64,000 nt of DNA from Syngnathus acus (taxonomy: Eukaryota > Chordata > Actinopteri > Syngnathiformes > Syngnathidae): the NCBI RefSeq assembly GCF_901709675.1, contig NC_051101.1, positions 13,164,501 to 13,228,500 of the forward strand, in the 5' to 3' direction. The stretch's first letter is position 1. Each line of letters starts with the position of its first letter. The notes under the pieces were generated by a model. That model had not been told where the DNA came from and did not search any database. It was given only the letters and a program-made list of their open reading frames with translations. Made by a program: the position numbers and the translations under genes. Below, piece by piece: positions 36,901-48,117 of this stretch.

Positions 36901-39900
36901 GATTGAATTTGCCGTAATCCTGTTTACGACGGTGTGACTTCTTGCCCGTCGATTCAATTTCTTGCACGTTGGGTCGTAGACCATCTCGAGCTGCTGCGAA
37001 AGGCACAGCGAGGTGACTTGTTTTCCCCATCAGATCGTCTCCCTCACTGCCCACACTTCATTCCGCCGACAGCAAATTGTTTTCCGTCGGCTATTTTTAA
37101 GCTAGTCTCTCATATTGGACTGACGGCGCTGTGAAATTTGCTTGCAGACTCTTAAGCCGATAGATGTGACATCTCCCGTGTACACCAGAGCGGCGGGAGA
37201 GTCATGTACACATATGACTTGTCATTGTTGCCATGGTGATCTCCCTCAGGCGCTAGGCAATTTTGTCGGTCCGTCTCAGAGCCGCGGCGGCGGCTGCGTG
37301 ACGTGCATGTTTGATCACGTCCAAATCAAATATCAGCGTGCTCGTGGTACAGAAAGATGATGAATGTCATGGACAAGGACTGACTTAAGAAGAACTCGCA
37401 AGAACTGCTTTGTTCTTCCCAAATTTGTGCTTTTCTGGTAAACATGGATCTGATCTAATTTTTCTTGAGCTAGTCTAACTGACACCAGCTCAATGCGACG
37501 TTACTGTTCCAAGGTAAAGAACACTGTAGTGCTCATCGTTGACGGCCAGGGCGATGTCGGCGACGGTGTGCGTGATTTGGTCGTCCGTCGGCAGGTCCAG
37601 CGGGGCCACGCCCACCGGCCGGATCACGTCTTCGATTTCCGGGTGATATCGGATCACGCCCAGGTTTTTCAGGTCATTCTGGCTGGCTGCCGAGGAATTC
37701 TTTCGAATGCACTGCGAGGAGACAAAAACGGAATCAGAATCGACTTGCGAGTGCCGGAACCGCATATGCTTACCATGCCGGGTCGATTTCCAATGAAGGA
37801 GTTGCTGTAGCCTTTCAGCTTGGACGTGGAGAAGGCCTGGTCGATGTCTTCTATGAGTAGGCGCAGATCCGGTTCTGCCCCTGGAAGAGAAGGTCCAAAA
37901 CATGAAAGACGGCCTGATTGATAGATGATCAAATATACAAGAGATTGGATTCACGTCGGTGCTCACCAGGCGTTGGAAAAGAGGCCGTACATTACGCCGG
38001 CCCGCTTGTCTGTGCGGTCCAGAACACCCGCTGCTCATGCTGTGTACTGCTGCTGAGTGTCTTCCGGCACCGCACATGACCCGCGCCTTCATGAAGGTGG
38101 TCCACGAGTCGGCCAGCAGGTGTTTGATCCGCCCTCGTCCACCTGGGAACAAGAACATTGATCCAAAAATGTCTCCCTCTCTGATCCAAAAGGTCATTCG
38201 GGAATATTACCGTGCAGATACGTCCGATGCGGGCCGGTAAGGCTCCTAGTCCACTCGGGACGGTCTTGTTGATCTCGCTGAAGAAAAATAGATTCTCCTC
38301 CTTGTATGAGGGAAGACGGGATGATGGCGGCTCCGGCAAACCTGAGGGTCTGAGATGATATAAACATCACATGCGGGATCTTGGACCAGCACTTGTCCTC
38401 CTACTTACTCAGCAACCAAACATTTTCCGTCTTCAGGAGCTTCTGGGGCCCAAAGGTCCGACGTATGGAGCCGACGTGACCGCCCACCGCCGACATGGCC
38501 GAATACAGGCTCCCATCTGAGAGCAGAAGCACATCAGCAGGTAAACAAAGGCCAAAATGGTGCCTGATGGATGATGGAGGGAAAATGTGGATGCAGAGAC
38601 TGAACATCTAAACACCCGAAGCCCCGAGGGGCTCAACGCAGTAAAGATGAAGTAGATGAAGGCGAAACACAGCCAGGCTGAAGAAGGCACAGCCACCGAC
38701 ACCTCATCTTTCAGTTTTCCATAGCGATCGTCACTAAAACCAGAAAAATTAAGTCGCCTTTCACTCAAACGCACGTTGTTTTTTTGGCATACCAGAAAGG
38801 TTAAATCTCATTGAATTTGACCTCAGAAACTCACTCGGATCCCTATAGAGGGAAGATAAGGTCTTCTAAATTCCAAACACACAGACTCGACTGAGGAGTT
38901 GAATTTCATTGCGTTCTGTTGACCAAGCTTGTAAGTCAATCAGAATACCAAATCAATAATCCCCTTTGAGATGAATTGAAAGGAAATCCTCCAGACACAT
39001 CTCTACTCAACGTCTCTACTCTGCATGCATATTTCATGCTTGATGTCAATGCTTTCATTTGACTTCTCCCGTCTTTCTGGCGTCTTCTCCTCCGGTCGGC
39101 CATTTTAAAAATGACTTCAAACTCGCGTCATCGGACAAAAGTCCGGCCGATGAGACCACATGACACGTTATCGTACAAAATACGCTAGTGGTGTCATAGC
39201 GGTTAGCCTCGCTAGCATCTGGTCAGTCCTAAAATATTCATACGGCGCTACCTCGGACCGGCGGCGAGGAACGAGGGCAGCGACGCAAAAGTGGAACTCC
39301 GTCTTCGTTAGTACACCGAGCGTTCGAATCTCGTTCAGTTAATAAGATGAAAATGAGAAGCGAGGAAAGAAAATATGTTGACCTTGTGAGACTGCTGAGG
39401 AACAGCTGCTCGTTATTCGCTCAGTGGATGAACAGAAATGCTTTTTCTATGCGGCTGTGGACGGCGTTCGCTTGCCGCTACGGCGCACACGGGTCGGTTT
39501 ACCTGCGGGCAGGGTGATGGACTTCTGCGAAGGGTACGGCGGGGAGATGTCGGCGGGCGACCCGATGGGCCCCACGCCCTGGATGTCGGTCAGCACTGTG
39601 TCGTTAACTGCGCGCAACACGTTTGGCGTCATCGGCAGGTTGCGACAGAAATCCAGCGAGACTGGAAGAGTCACTGAAAGGCGTGGAAGGGACATCCTCG
39701 AATTTCTTTTGATCCACGCCACGGCGCTTAACCAGCATCCAGCAGCGGGGACTGCCGGGCATTGTCCCGCACACGATGAAGGTGTCGTCGACTTTCTCAA
39801 TGACCGTGATGAAGTTGTCGCACTCCAGCTGCGAGGCAAGCGGACAAACACGAGTCAAAACGATGACGCCAAGCCTGAAGATAGGCCGGGATGCAAACAT

Positions 39901-42750
39901 GAGGATGAGATCGGATGGACCTCCCCTTTTCTTTGGAATCATCCATTTATTGTGAAATGGATTTTTGGTTGTGACTCAAGCCGTCATCTGAAGACAGGAC
40001 AAGGACAGCGGGCCGGGCCGCCCCCTCGCTCCTCCCCCGACTCATCTCATCACAAAACTGCAAAATCACGCTCCGACACCTCCGCCGCCTCAGGCTGAAT
40101 TTATTTCACTCGTTCGCAAGAATCCAAATAACACGGTCAGCAAAGGATGCCCTCGCGAAAAGCAAGTTGAGAGCTTCAAAATAACACCAATGACATCATC
40201 GACTATCATTGCCTTGGTGTTGATGAGAAAAAAAACCTCAGCTCCCTAAATGATCCATAGAGGTCATGACAAATCTGGAAGACTGGAATGTTCTGATGAT
40301 GAAGAGGCACTTTGAAGCCTGGCGGAGAAGAGCGAGCGCTTTTACCTCAAGAGGCGCCGCCTTGGCCTTGCAGGTGTCGATGGCGGTCTGGTCCGACGGT
40401 GCCGGGATCTGTCGGAAGGGTTAGCGAGGTGCGCTAGTTAGCATCTGTGTGTGCTAATTGACGAGTATGAGTTGACCAAATTATAAAATCGAGCTTCTGA
40501 ACATCAAGCACTTCCCTCGTAGTACTCGTTAGCAGGCCAATTCTTAGCGTGTTGGAATTGATTTCATATTCACAACATCATGAATGAATAAATAAATAAA
40601 CGTGTGCGCATTAGCTTACCTGCACGTCGCGTACGCCTCGGTTGCTAAAGGTGAGCACGTAGATGATGGCTTGGCCGCCCACGTAGAGCATGTCGCTGCC
40701 TTCCTGGTGATACATGCTGATGTAGTTCTCGGGTTTGTCAAAGTGGAAGCGAGACGGTTCTGTTGGGGGGAGATAAATATCCAACGATCACTTTGAGCGC
40801 TGTAAATGATGATTTGCGATTTACATGCTGAATAATTCCCCTTTTTGTAAATGAACCCTCGAAAGAAGATAAGCAGGAGAATGAATGGTGGGAGCTGTCA
40901 TGATTGCCGTGCTCATTAAATATGTACAATGGTACAATTGTGCCAGGTCCTTACCGGAATCTCTCAGCGCTTAATGAGATTCTCAAGGGGGGGAAAAAAT
41001 GTAATTACGCTAGGAGGGCTACATAGACAAATATCTTTATAAGCAAGCCGTAATGTAACAAGGGAAATTCATCGTGGCCACCAAAATTTTGGCCTAGAAA
41101 TAACCATTGGTGAGTCCAACAAAGAACTCATCGGAGGCTCTGCGATAATGTCGTTCCATGAATGTGTCCATCACTGTACTTAATATATGATACGGACTAT
41201 ATGGTCCAATATTGATCATGTTGTCCAGATAAACCAAAAAATAACAGCATGCTTTATTTCCGTGAACGTTTCAGTGACTGACTTCATCGATCCAAATGCC
41301 ATTTAGCAACACTGCTCGGATCGCATATCTCAAATTATCTTCCCCCGTTAAAATGAATGCAAAAGCCATTCATCTGTTCCAGTCCCTTCAAAATCAACAA
41401 CATTTTTTGGGCAGAGGATAAAGAATACATGCTTATGTGGATTGTGTCATTGTCTGCCTACATGTGTTGCCGCACCACTACACAATATATTGTATGTTTA
41501 AAGTTGAAGTGGGAATGGCAGTAAGCAGCTTAAAGCGAGCACTTGGAAGAATTGTTCATATATCTGATGCTTGTCGAATCAAAAATCACCCAAGCCATTG
41601 TTTACTTTTCATGAGACCAAATGACACTTTGCCACAATATCAAATTTTCTGATGGGACTTTCTCCTGATTTTCATAAAGCAATGTAAATATTCATCTGAC
41701 CGCCTCCTCAGCTGGTCGAGTGAGGACACGTGAGGACTTGACGCCTCTGTAAGCTCCTCACATCTCCTTCTAAATGCTTCACCTTGTTGTCTGCCCGTCT
41801 GGTGGAATTGTGCACCGTGTGTGTGTGGTGTGTCGTGGAAGCTCGGCATTGCAATGAATGTTGACTGCCCTTGTACGTCATCTTTAGTAGCGTATTTGTC
41901 CACGCTCATTTTTATGATTGGGGGAGGTAGATGATCCAGAAAATCCAGTCCAGCCCCACACACACGTCACCATCACCCCACCACCTCCATCAGGACATTA
42001 GCAGGATGTGTGAGGTGTAAAATGTTGTGAGTTGGAATAAATAACGACAAGAGGGTGGGGGGGGGGGGGCTCCACAAATCCTTCTCCCCTCCTCCACGCA
42101 CACGCACTAAACACACACGCACACACACACAGATGGGCGTGCATGTGCCACCCTAGTGTTATTTTATGGCTGGCGTTGGTGATGCAGCCGCCTCGCTGGT
42201 CCCCGCATTGCAGCCCCGCAAGGACCGCGGGAACAGCGCGCCGCCCTCCACACCGCCATATTTCACGTCAAGGGTGCAGCCTTTCGTGTGTGTGTGTGTG
42301 TGTGTGGTTGGTGTGCGCACGCGCCTGTGACAGACAGGCGTTCGGTGCGCTAATTGTGAAAGCGGCGCACGAAGCAGCCCGCGTGCCGCTTGAGGTTGGC
42401 TCCAACCTGAAGCAAATCTTCACAATCTTTCTCACGTCACGTCGATTTTTGTTTTTTGTTTTTTTTCTGATTATTTTCTCCAGCATTTAATCATTGAATT
42501 GACTTCGAAGCAGCTGGGGGAGGGGACATATTAAGAACTAACCATTTGCCTCCGCCAGGCACCCAAACTCATTTGGTGGATAAAATGATTCAAAAGTGGG
42601 ATTAATGCTTTTCGATAAGAAACAATACAGCTGTGCTTACCGTCTGCACCACAAATTTCAGCTGGCCGGCTTTGCCATCACAGCCGCGCAAAAATCCCCG
42701 CGAAGAAGGAGGAGGACGTGATGATGGAGCGCGTTCATCTTCATGCTCAT
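33938..42750 (-). CDS. sema7a: Semaphorin 7A-like, GPI-type; 14 exons with several frame breaks
   Basis: A class 7 semaphorin, a GPI-linked guidance and immune ligand. Exons (minus strand, 5' to 3'): 42641-42750, 40620-40759, 40346-40408, 39733-39828, 39503-39607, 38409-38516, 38211-38341, 37967-38142, 37774-37880, 37504-37711, 35756-35871, 35366-35538, 35133-35188 and 33938-34272. That is 14 coding exons, as in human SEMA7A, for roughly 640 residues. The Sema domain shows TAIDTCKAK, ECDNFITVIEKVDDTFIVCG, SYKEENLFFFSEINKT and KGYSNSFIGNRPGM. The PSI domain is CGRYGDTCRECILSRDPYCGW. The Ig domain has PCPVRSFHATYRW. The C-terminus is a hydrophobic GPI signal ending AVAAVWLH with no cytoplasmic tail, which excludes classes 4 and 6. 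Single-base indels break the frame in the signal exon, exon 8 (three places) and exon 9 (two). One G also appears missing at the exon 1 donor, the exon 5 acceptor and the exon 10 donor. Exons 2-3, 6-7 and 11-14 are clean. Confidence 0.8.
34372..34440. repeat. Degenerate AAGTC-type repeat
   Basis: Repeated CAAGT(C) words (GTCAAGTTTC, CAAGCAAGTCGAGTCC, AAGCAAGTCG) in the last intron of sema7a-like. Similar words occur at 31540-31660 and 32185-32220, suggesting remnants of one dispersed family. Confidence 0.35.
41328..41500. repeat. Dispersed repeat copy (41.4 kb)
   Basis: The words ATCTCAAATTATCTTCCCC, AAAATGAATGCAAAAGCC, TTCATCTGTTCCAGTCC and GTCTGCCTACATGTGTTGC recur in the same order, diverged, at 45118-45230 and (last part) 44424-44480. 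These are copies of a nonautonomous repeat common to this genome; I cannot name the family. Confidence 0.4.
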
Positions 42751-42769
42751 CGTCGATAAAAAGACACCT

Positions 42770-45700
42770 CCAAAAAATGGAGAGGAATGATGAAAAAAAT
42801 CAAAATCCTAGGCTTGGAATTGCTCCTCGGTGTTAGCTTCCTTCCTTTCGCGGGTCTGTCGCGTCCTCAGTGCCCGATGCTTGCGCGCTGCTGCCGGCTG
42901 ATGACTTGGATGAGTGGTGCCGCGATGAAGAAGAAGAAGCTCCACCTCGCAGAAGCTTGGCAACAATTGGCTGCACCACACGCACACACACATGCACACA
43001 CACTACCTGTTGATAAGCTTTTAATGCATTGGTAAAACCGCAAATTGCCTTAAAACGTCATCAAGAAAAACCTGCCTGTAATTTGCATATATTAAAAGTT
43101 TAGCTAATAATCATGTGGTGTATATATGCCTGCTAATGTAGATATTAATTTTTTTAACACTAACGGTGACGTCATAGCGGCGAGGTCAAATGCATCGTCA
43201 GCCACTGCGTTTCATGCCTCGTCAAAAGCATCCTATTGTGAATTCATTTATATTTTGCTGTTGTTGCAGTGACAAAATCAAGCGTTTTCTTCTCCTGGAG
43301 GCTCAGCAACAAATCTGAGGAAGATCTCCTGACAGGTAGAACATATTTGGATTGTCATTATTATGGATGGAATATATAATTCATGTTTAAAAAAAAAGGG
43401 AGGGGGTCTATGACCTCATTTGGGCTCAAAATTGGATGTGATCATTTGAGCCACTAGATGGCAGCAGCATCAACATTATGATGATCACGTCGAGTCCCTT
43501 TCCTCTGATTGGTTACTCAATTGGTTTTGCTCATTAGGAAAGAGTCATTTTGATTCCCAACCAAAGAAGACACCATTTGAATGCTTAAGTGTGTTAGATA
43601 GTATTATTGGACAAATAATTAGTCAAAGTCTGCTTTATTCTCTATTTCTTCACATGCCAAGACACACAAAGAAATCGAAATGACGTTCCCACGGTGACAA
43701 GACATAGTACACAATATACATACAAGTAAACAACACAAAAAATAAAAACAAGAAGGCACAACAATGAATAAATAAGAGTGATGAATAAATAATAAATAAA
43801 CAAAGAACATAATAAATAATAATAGTGCACGGATAGTACATTATAATTACACCACTTTGCATAGTGTACTTTCGATTCTCTTCTCACTTGTAATTTGGGT
43901 CATCTTTTGCAAATCGTCCCCGTGGCCCGGGTGTAACCCGACGGGGATGCCGGTGAGGTCGTGCGTGTAGCCACTCTGAAGGGGCCAAGGCCACTAAATC
44001 CAACCCTCGGACGCGCCGCCTCCAATGGGAGCTAGTGGTCGTATTAAAATAGGCAATTCACGCGGGCCGGCAGACAGACCTATGGAACAGATTGAGACAG
44101 TTGAGAGGTAATCCAAAGGGCTTTAAATCCCCACTCCTGCATGTGATTATAGGATGTTTTTCATTTTTCTAGGTTATTACTGCCCGGGGCATGAACGTGC
44201 TCTCGGGCTGCTGCTGCTGCTGCCTCGAAATATGAGCTCAAAGACAAAAATAGTCCTCAATAAACTTACTAATAGAATGTGACCAATCCAAAAGTTTTTT
44301 TTTTTGCTTCGGTTCAGTGAACTTTGTGCTGCTCTTTTTGGTATGAGCGCCTTGGTCACTAGAGGGCAGCACGCGGATATATTATTGCACATGAAGATGG
44401 TCAGATTAGTCGTTTTGAGAGAAGATAAAGAATATATGCCTGTGGCTATTATATTAACTGTCTACATGTGTTGCTCCATCGTTTGTGTTCATATATCCGT
44501 CATCCCACCTGTTCACTAGCTCATCGCTGATGTTTCCCATTATATGTTAGCATTGAGCTAGCAGACGCGACGTGTAAATCTCTATGTCTAGTTTGATAGT
44601 GAAACGATCTTAACAGCTTGAAGTCTTTATACATACTATAGATCATATGAAGTATCTCTTTACATAACACATGAAAGCTACGAAGTATAAGTTCCGTAAA
44701 CGTCCACAAATGGTCTCGCATTTGTGTGCGCAGGTGCGCAAGTAATCCTTGCTGTTGTGTTGCCTTACAAGCAGGCCACTTTGGGTCTTTGTTCCAAGTC
44801 CTCCGAGTGCAGATTAAGTGCTTTGCTTATGTAAGCCGGTGTGCTTCCCTTTGTCACTAACAACAAAACAATCTCACCGCAAGAAGATTTGCTTTTAAGA
44901 TGATTAGATCTGATTCTTTTTTTTTTTTTTTTCTAATCTGCTGTTGGACAACAACAAGAAGGCAAGGCAGGAAACACACGTGTCAGATTGAAACATTAGA
45001 CTTTAATAGCCATAAAGAGGATTTCTTAAGGAAAAGTGACTTTTTAATGTTTGATTGTGTCTCTTGGGTGCCTTTTTAGCCATCAAGTGTGAAATTGAAA
45101 TTGAACAAGCAAGTACAGGGTTGCCTTGAGATGCAACTTGAAGTATCCCAAATCATCTCTTTCCATTGAAATGAATAGAGAATACAATTAATCTGTTACG
45201 GCCTGCCCCGAAAACCATTAAAAAATGTCTCTTTAAATTGAAAAATAAAACTTTTATGTTATGAAAACATACAACAATGAGAAGTAAAAATAATTATAAT
45301 AAAAATAATAAAATGCTGAACCATCTCTGCCAAAACCAATCGATTCCTTTATGGATTTTCACCACAACAATTCGAGAGGGCTTTAAATGAATGATACACT
45401 TGTGAAAAAAACACCACTTGTGGATTGTTAAAGCATTTAATAGTTGTCACACATCGAAAGTAATTGTCAGGCTGATGACGAAATGTTAGCCTAATAGCAT
45501 ACAGTATTTGCCTTTGCAGAATAAAATGACCTGGATGATTGAGAATCTACACTGACGTAAAACAAAACAATTTATAGCAAGCAGGGTAATAAAAGTAAAA
45601 TACTGACGCACTCATGCTATTAGGCTAACCAGCACGCGCACACTAAAGACCTTGATATTTACAAAATGGTCAAACTTCAGAGCATATTCTCGTCTACAAT

Positions 45701-46033
45701 GAAATAAGTGAGGCACATATTCTCCAGTGTGGCGCAGGTACAAAAATAAAAAAAAGTACGAAAAAAGATCCTGACAAATCTGCTTAAGCTTCAAACGGTA
45801 AAGGGCACATTCTTATCTACAGGAAGCATCAGAGCCGCTAATCTACTCCACCTAGAGTATTTATTACTTTTTGTTTTTCTGTCTTCTGTTCACAGTGAGC
45901 ATGTCTATTCGTATTGGCAATGCAAACATTACAAAATGGCCGCTGAAACAAGCACTTGAAAGCTTTTGTAGAGCCAGAAACATTTGCTTCTGAATGTGTT
46001 TGCATGTCAGCAGAAAGAGAGAGTGGTCAAATG
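42770..46033. other. No gene recognised between sema7a-like and the LINGO gene
   Basis: I see no supported exon. There is a small imperfect CA repeat near 42970-43005, an A/T-rich stretch near 43730-43850, two diverged dispersed-repeat fragments (44424-44480 and 45118-45230) and a poly-T run near 44918-44932. Confidence 0.5.
45118..45230. repeat. Dispersed repeat copy (45.1 kb)
   Basis: Begins GTTGCCTTGAGATGCAACTT and continues with CCAAATCATCTCTTTCC and TTAATCTGTTACGGCC. Related heads (GTGCCTTGAGATA) occur at about 17711 and 24097, and the body matches 41328-41400. It is a multi-copy family, not named here. Confidence 0.45.
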
Positions 46034-46039
46034 TTTATT
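46034..46039 (-). terminator. Possible polyadenylation signal of the LINGO gene
   Basis: AATAAA on the minus strand, about 265 bases past the LINGO stop codon. The distance is plausible; nothing else supports it. Confidence 0.35.
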
Positions 46040-46305
46040 GGTTAAGATGAAAAAAAGAAATTATTTAGCTTTGACAACAAAAGTGAATTTGTCACTTTTA
46101 CGTTTAGACTCATTTTCTCAACACTATGGCGATTAGGGATACACGAGTCGGTTGGTTGTTGCGTTTAATTTGTCGTAGATTTATGAGAGGAGTGTTTCAC
46201 CTGTGAGGAGTCGCTGGACCCAAAAGAACTCTTGCTCTTAAGTTAGGACAAGTCCATGAAAGTGTCTCTGAAAGATGTCCTCAAACCGGTCAGGCTTCGC
46301 TGGCT

Positions 46306-48117
46306 TTAAATGAGTTTCATGGTGAACCTGCCGCCGTCGCCGCCGTCCCCTCCGCCGCCCATGGAGGAGCGAGGAACAAAGTCGATGGTGGCCGTGTGCT
46401 TGATCTGGCCTTTGCTCTGGCTCCAAAAGAACATGAAGATGAAGCAGATGGCCACCGAGCTGAGGAAGGACAGGAAACCCATGGTGGTGGCAATGATCAG
46501 CGTCTTGGCGTCAAAGGGGTACGGCTTTGCCTGTTGGGCCGAGGAGTTGGTGGCTTGAGGGATCAGGGGCTGTTCTAACCAGTCCTCCTCTGGGAAGAAG
46601 GGGATGGTCTGGTTACGCTGGCCCCCTTTCACGTAGAGGCCGACCGTGATGCTGTCGTTGCCGGCGGCGTTGCCCGCGAGGCACTGATAGGTGCCGCTGT
46701 CGTGGACCTGCGCGAACCGCACCTCTAGGGTACCGTTGGGCAAAGCTCTGATTCTTCCCGCTGGAGAAATCACGTTCCTGTGGGATGAGATCCAAGTGAT
46801 GGACGGTGCCGGATCCCCATCCGCCTTGCAGGTGAAAAGAACGGTGGTGCCGTCCTCCACCCTGGCTTCCTGCGGCCTACGGTCCAGGATTCGAGCGGGC
46901 CGGCAGGTGAAGACCCTTGTCAGCTCCTTTTCGGAAAAGTCCCGAAATTCTCGCTGCTTCGCTGCGTCGTGGGACGAGCACGTGGGTTGCCGTCCGTCAA
47001 AGTTCAAGCGTAATCGCCGACGGACCACCCAGAGCAGACGGCAGTCGCAGGACAAGGGATTCCCATCCAACCTCAGCACCTGAAGGTTCCCCACTGAGTG
47101 CAAGGTGCTCTCCTCTAAAGTCGTCAGCTGGTTTGATGTCAAGTTGAGCATTCGGAGCGAGGCGAGACCCTTGAAGGCCCCCGGCTCTACTCGCAGCAGG
47201 TTCCCGCCGGCTAGATGTAACTCTTGGAGTCTTTGGAGGTCCCGTAACAGATTCCCATGAACAACAGTGATGGGGTTGTAGGACAGGTCCAGGAAACGCA
47301 GGTAGGCCAGGTGACGCAGAGCCGAGTACGGCACCGTGCTGAGGTTGCAGCTGCTGATGACCAGAGCGGTCAGGTTGAGTCCGGTCAAGCTGTTGCCGGC
47401 TACCGTGTCCAGTGAGGGCCAGTTGGCCAGGATCAGGGTGTGCAGCCGGTGCAGTCGGCGGAAAGCATTGTTAGGCAGCGTCGTAATGGTGAGGCGCAGC
47501 ATGCGAAGGTACGTGAGGCTCTGCAGGTGAGACAACGCCTCGGTGGGAATGGACGTCAAATTACTACGATTGATGTTGAGCTCCTGCAAACTCTGCAAAC
47601 CAAAGAAAGCTCGCTGGGAAATGAACACCAAGTCATTTCTCATCGGCGTCCAGCGTCTGCAGATTGACCGTCTCTCTGAAGGTGTAGTCCAGGAAAACCA
47701 GAATCTCATTATGGCTCAGATCGAGATATCGTAGACCGGACAAGCCAGAGAAAACACCCACGGGGAGGATCTTCAGCCGATTATTCTTAATCCGAAGCGT
47801 CCTGAGATTCTGTAGCCCCTGAAAAGCTTCCACCTCAATCATCGAGATCATATTGTCACTGAGGTCCAGATCTTGAAGTTCATGGAGGCCAGAGAACTGG
47901 CGACGCCCACGGTCCGAATTTTGTTGTAGTTAAATCCAAATGCTTCGCAATCGCCGGGAAAGCCCTCCGGGCGGAGTTCAAATGTTTCCCGGAGCAGATG
48001 ACTTCCTTAGCGTCAGGCCGACCGAGCAGCGAGGAGGGCAGTCCCTTGCGGAGACGTCCAGTCCCACCTGGAGCAGGATGCCCCATGCCAGCCATCTACC
48101 AGAGACTCCGCAAACAT
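46306..48117 (-). CDS. lingo4: LINGO-family LRR-Ig transmembrane protein, probably LINGO4; frame breaks in 5' part
   Basis: A neuronal-type surface protein with leucine-rich repeats, one Ig domain and a short tail. One coding exon, as in all LINGO genes, preceded by an acceptor (TTTTCAG) at 48129. Order along the protein: short hydrophobic signal region (RWLAWGILLQVGL), LRR N-cap (CPPRCS), LRRs, C-terminal LRR cap (NPLSCDCRLLWVVRRRLRLNFD), an Ig domain ending DSGTYQCLAGNAAGNDS, the family transmembrane segment (TLIIATTMGFLSFLSS) and a cytoplasmic tail ending FTMKLI. From 47636 down to the stop the frame is intact (about 440 codons). Upstream it is broken near 47637 (an extra A), 47905, 47970, 48022 and probably 48098 (each a missing base), although the protein-level pattern continues in other frames. 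Assignment to LINGO4 rests mainly on its company with ctsk/ctss and s100; LINGO1 cannot be excluded. Confidence 0.8.

Noticed and set aside
38305-38341. Frameshift in sema7a exon 38211-38341 suggested by an FAGAAII reading at its start
   Set aside because: With the phase set by the preceding exon (A|GT), one frame is open through the whole exon, so no lesion is needed.
38658-38775. Possible extra sema7a exon reading DDRYGKLKDE between TTTTAG and GTGTCG
   Set aside because: Exons 39503-39607 and 38409-38516 already join in phase to give the expected Asp-Gly-Ser-Leu-Tyr sequence, so no exon is needed between them.
38838-38850. Eight-base microexon between CTATAG and GTGAGT on the minus strand
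   Set aside because: It would break the phase that the flanking sema7a exons already satisfy.
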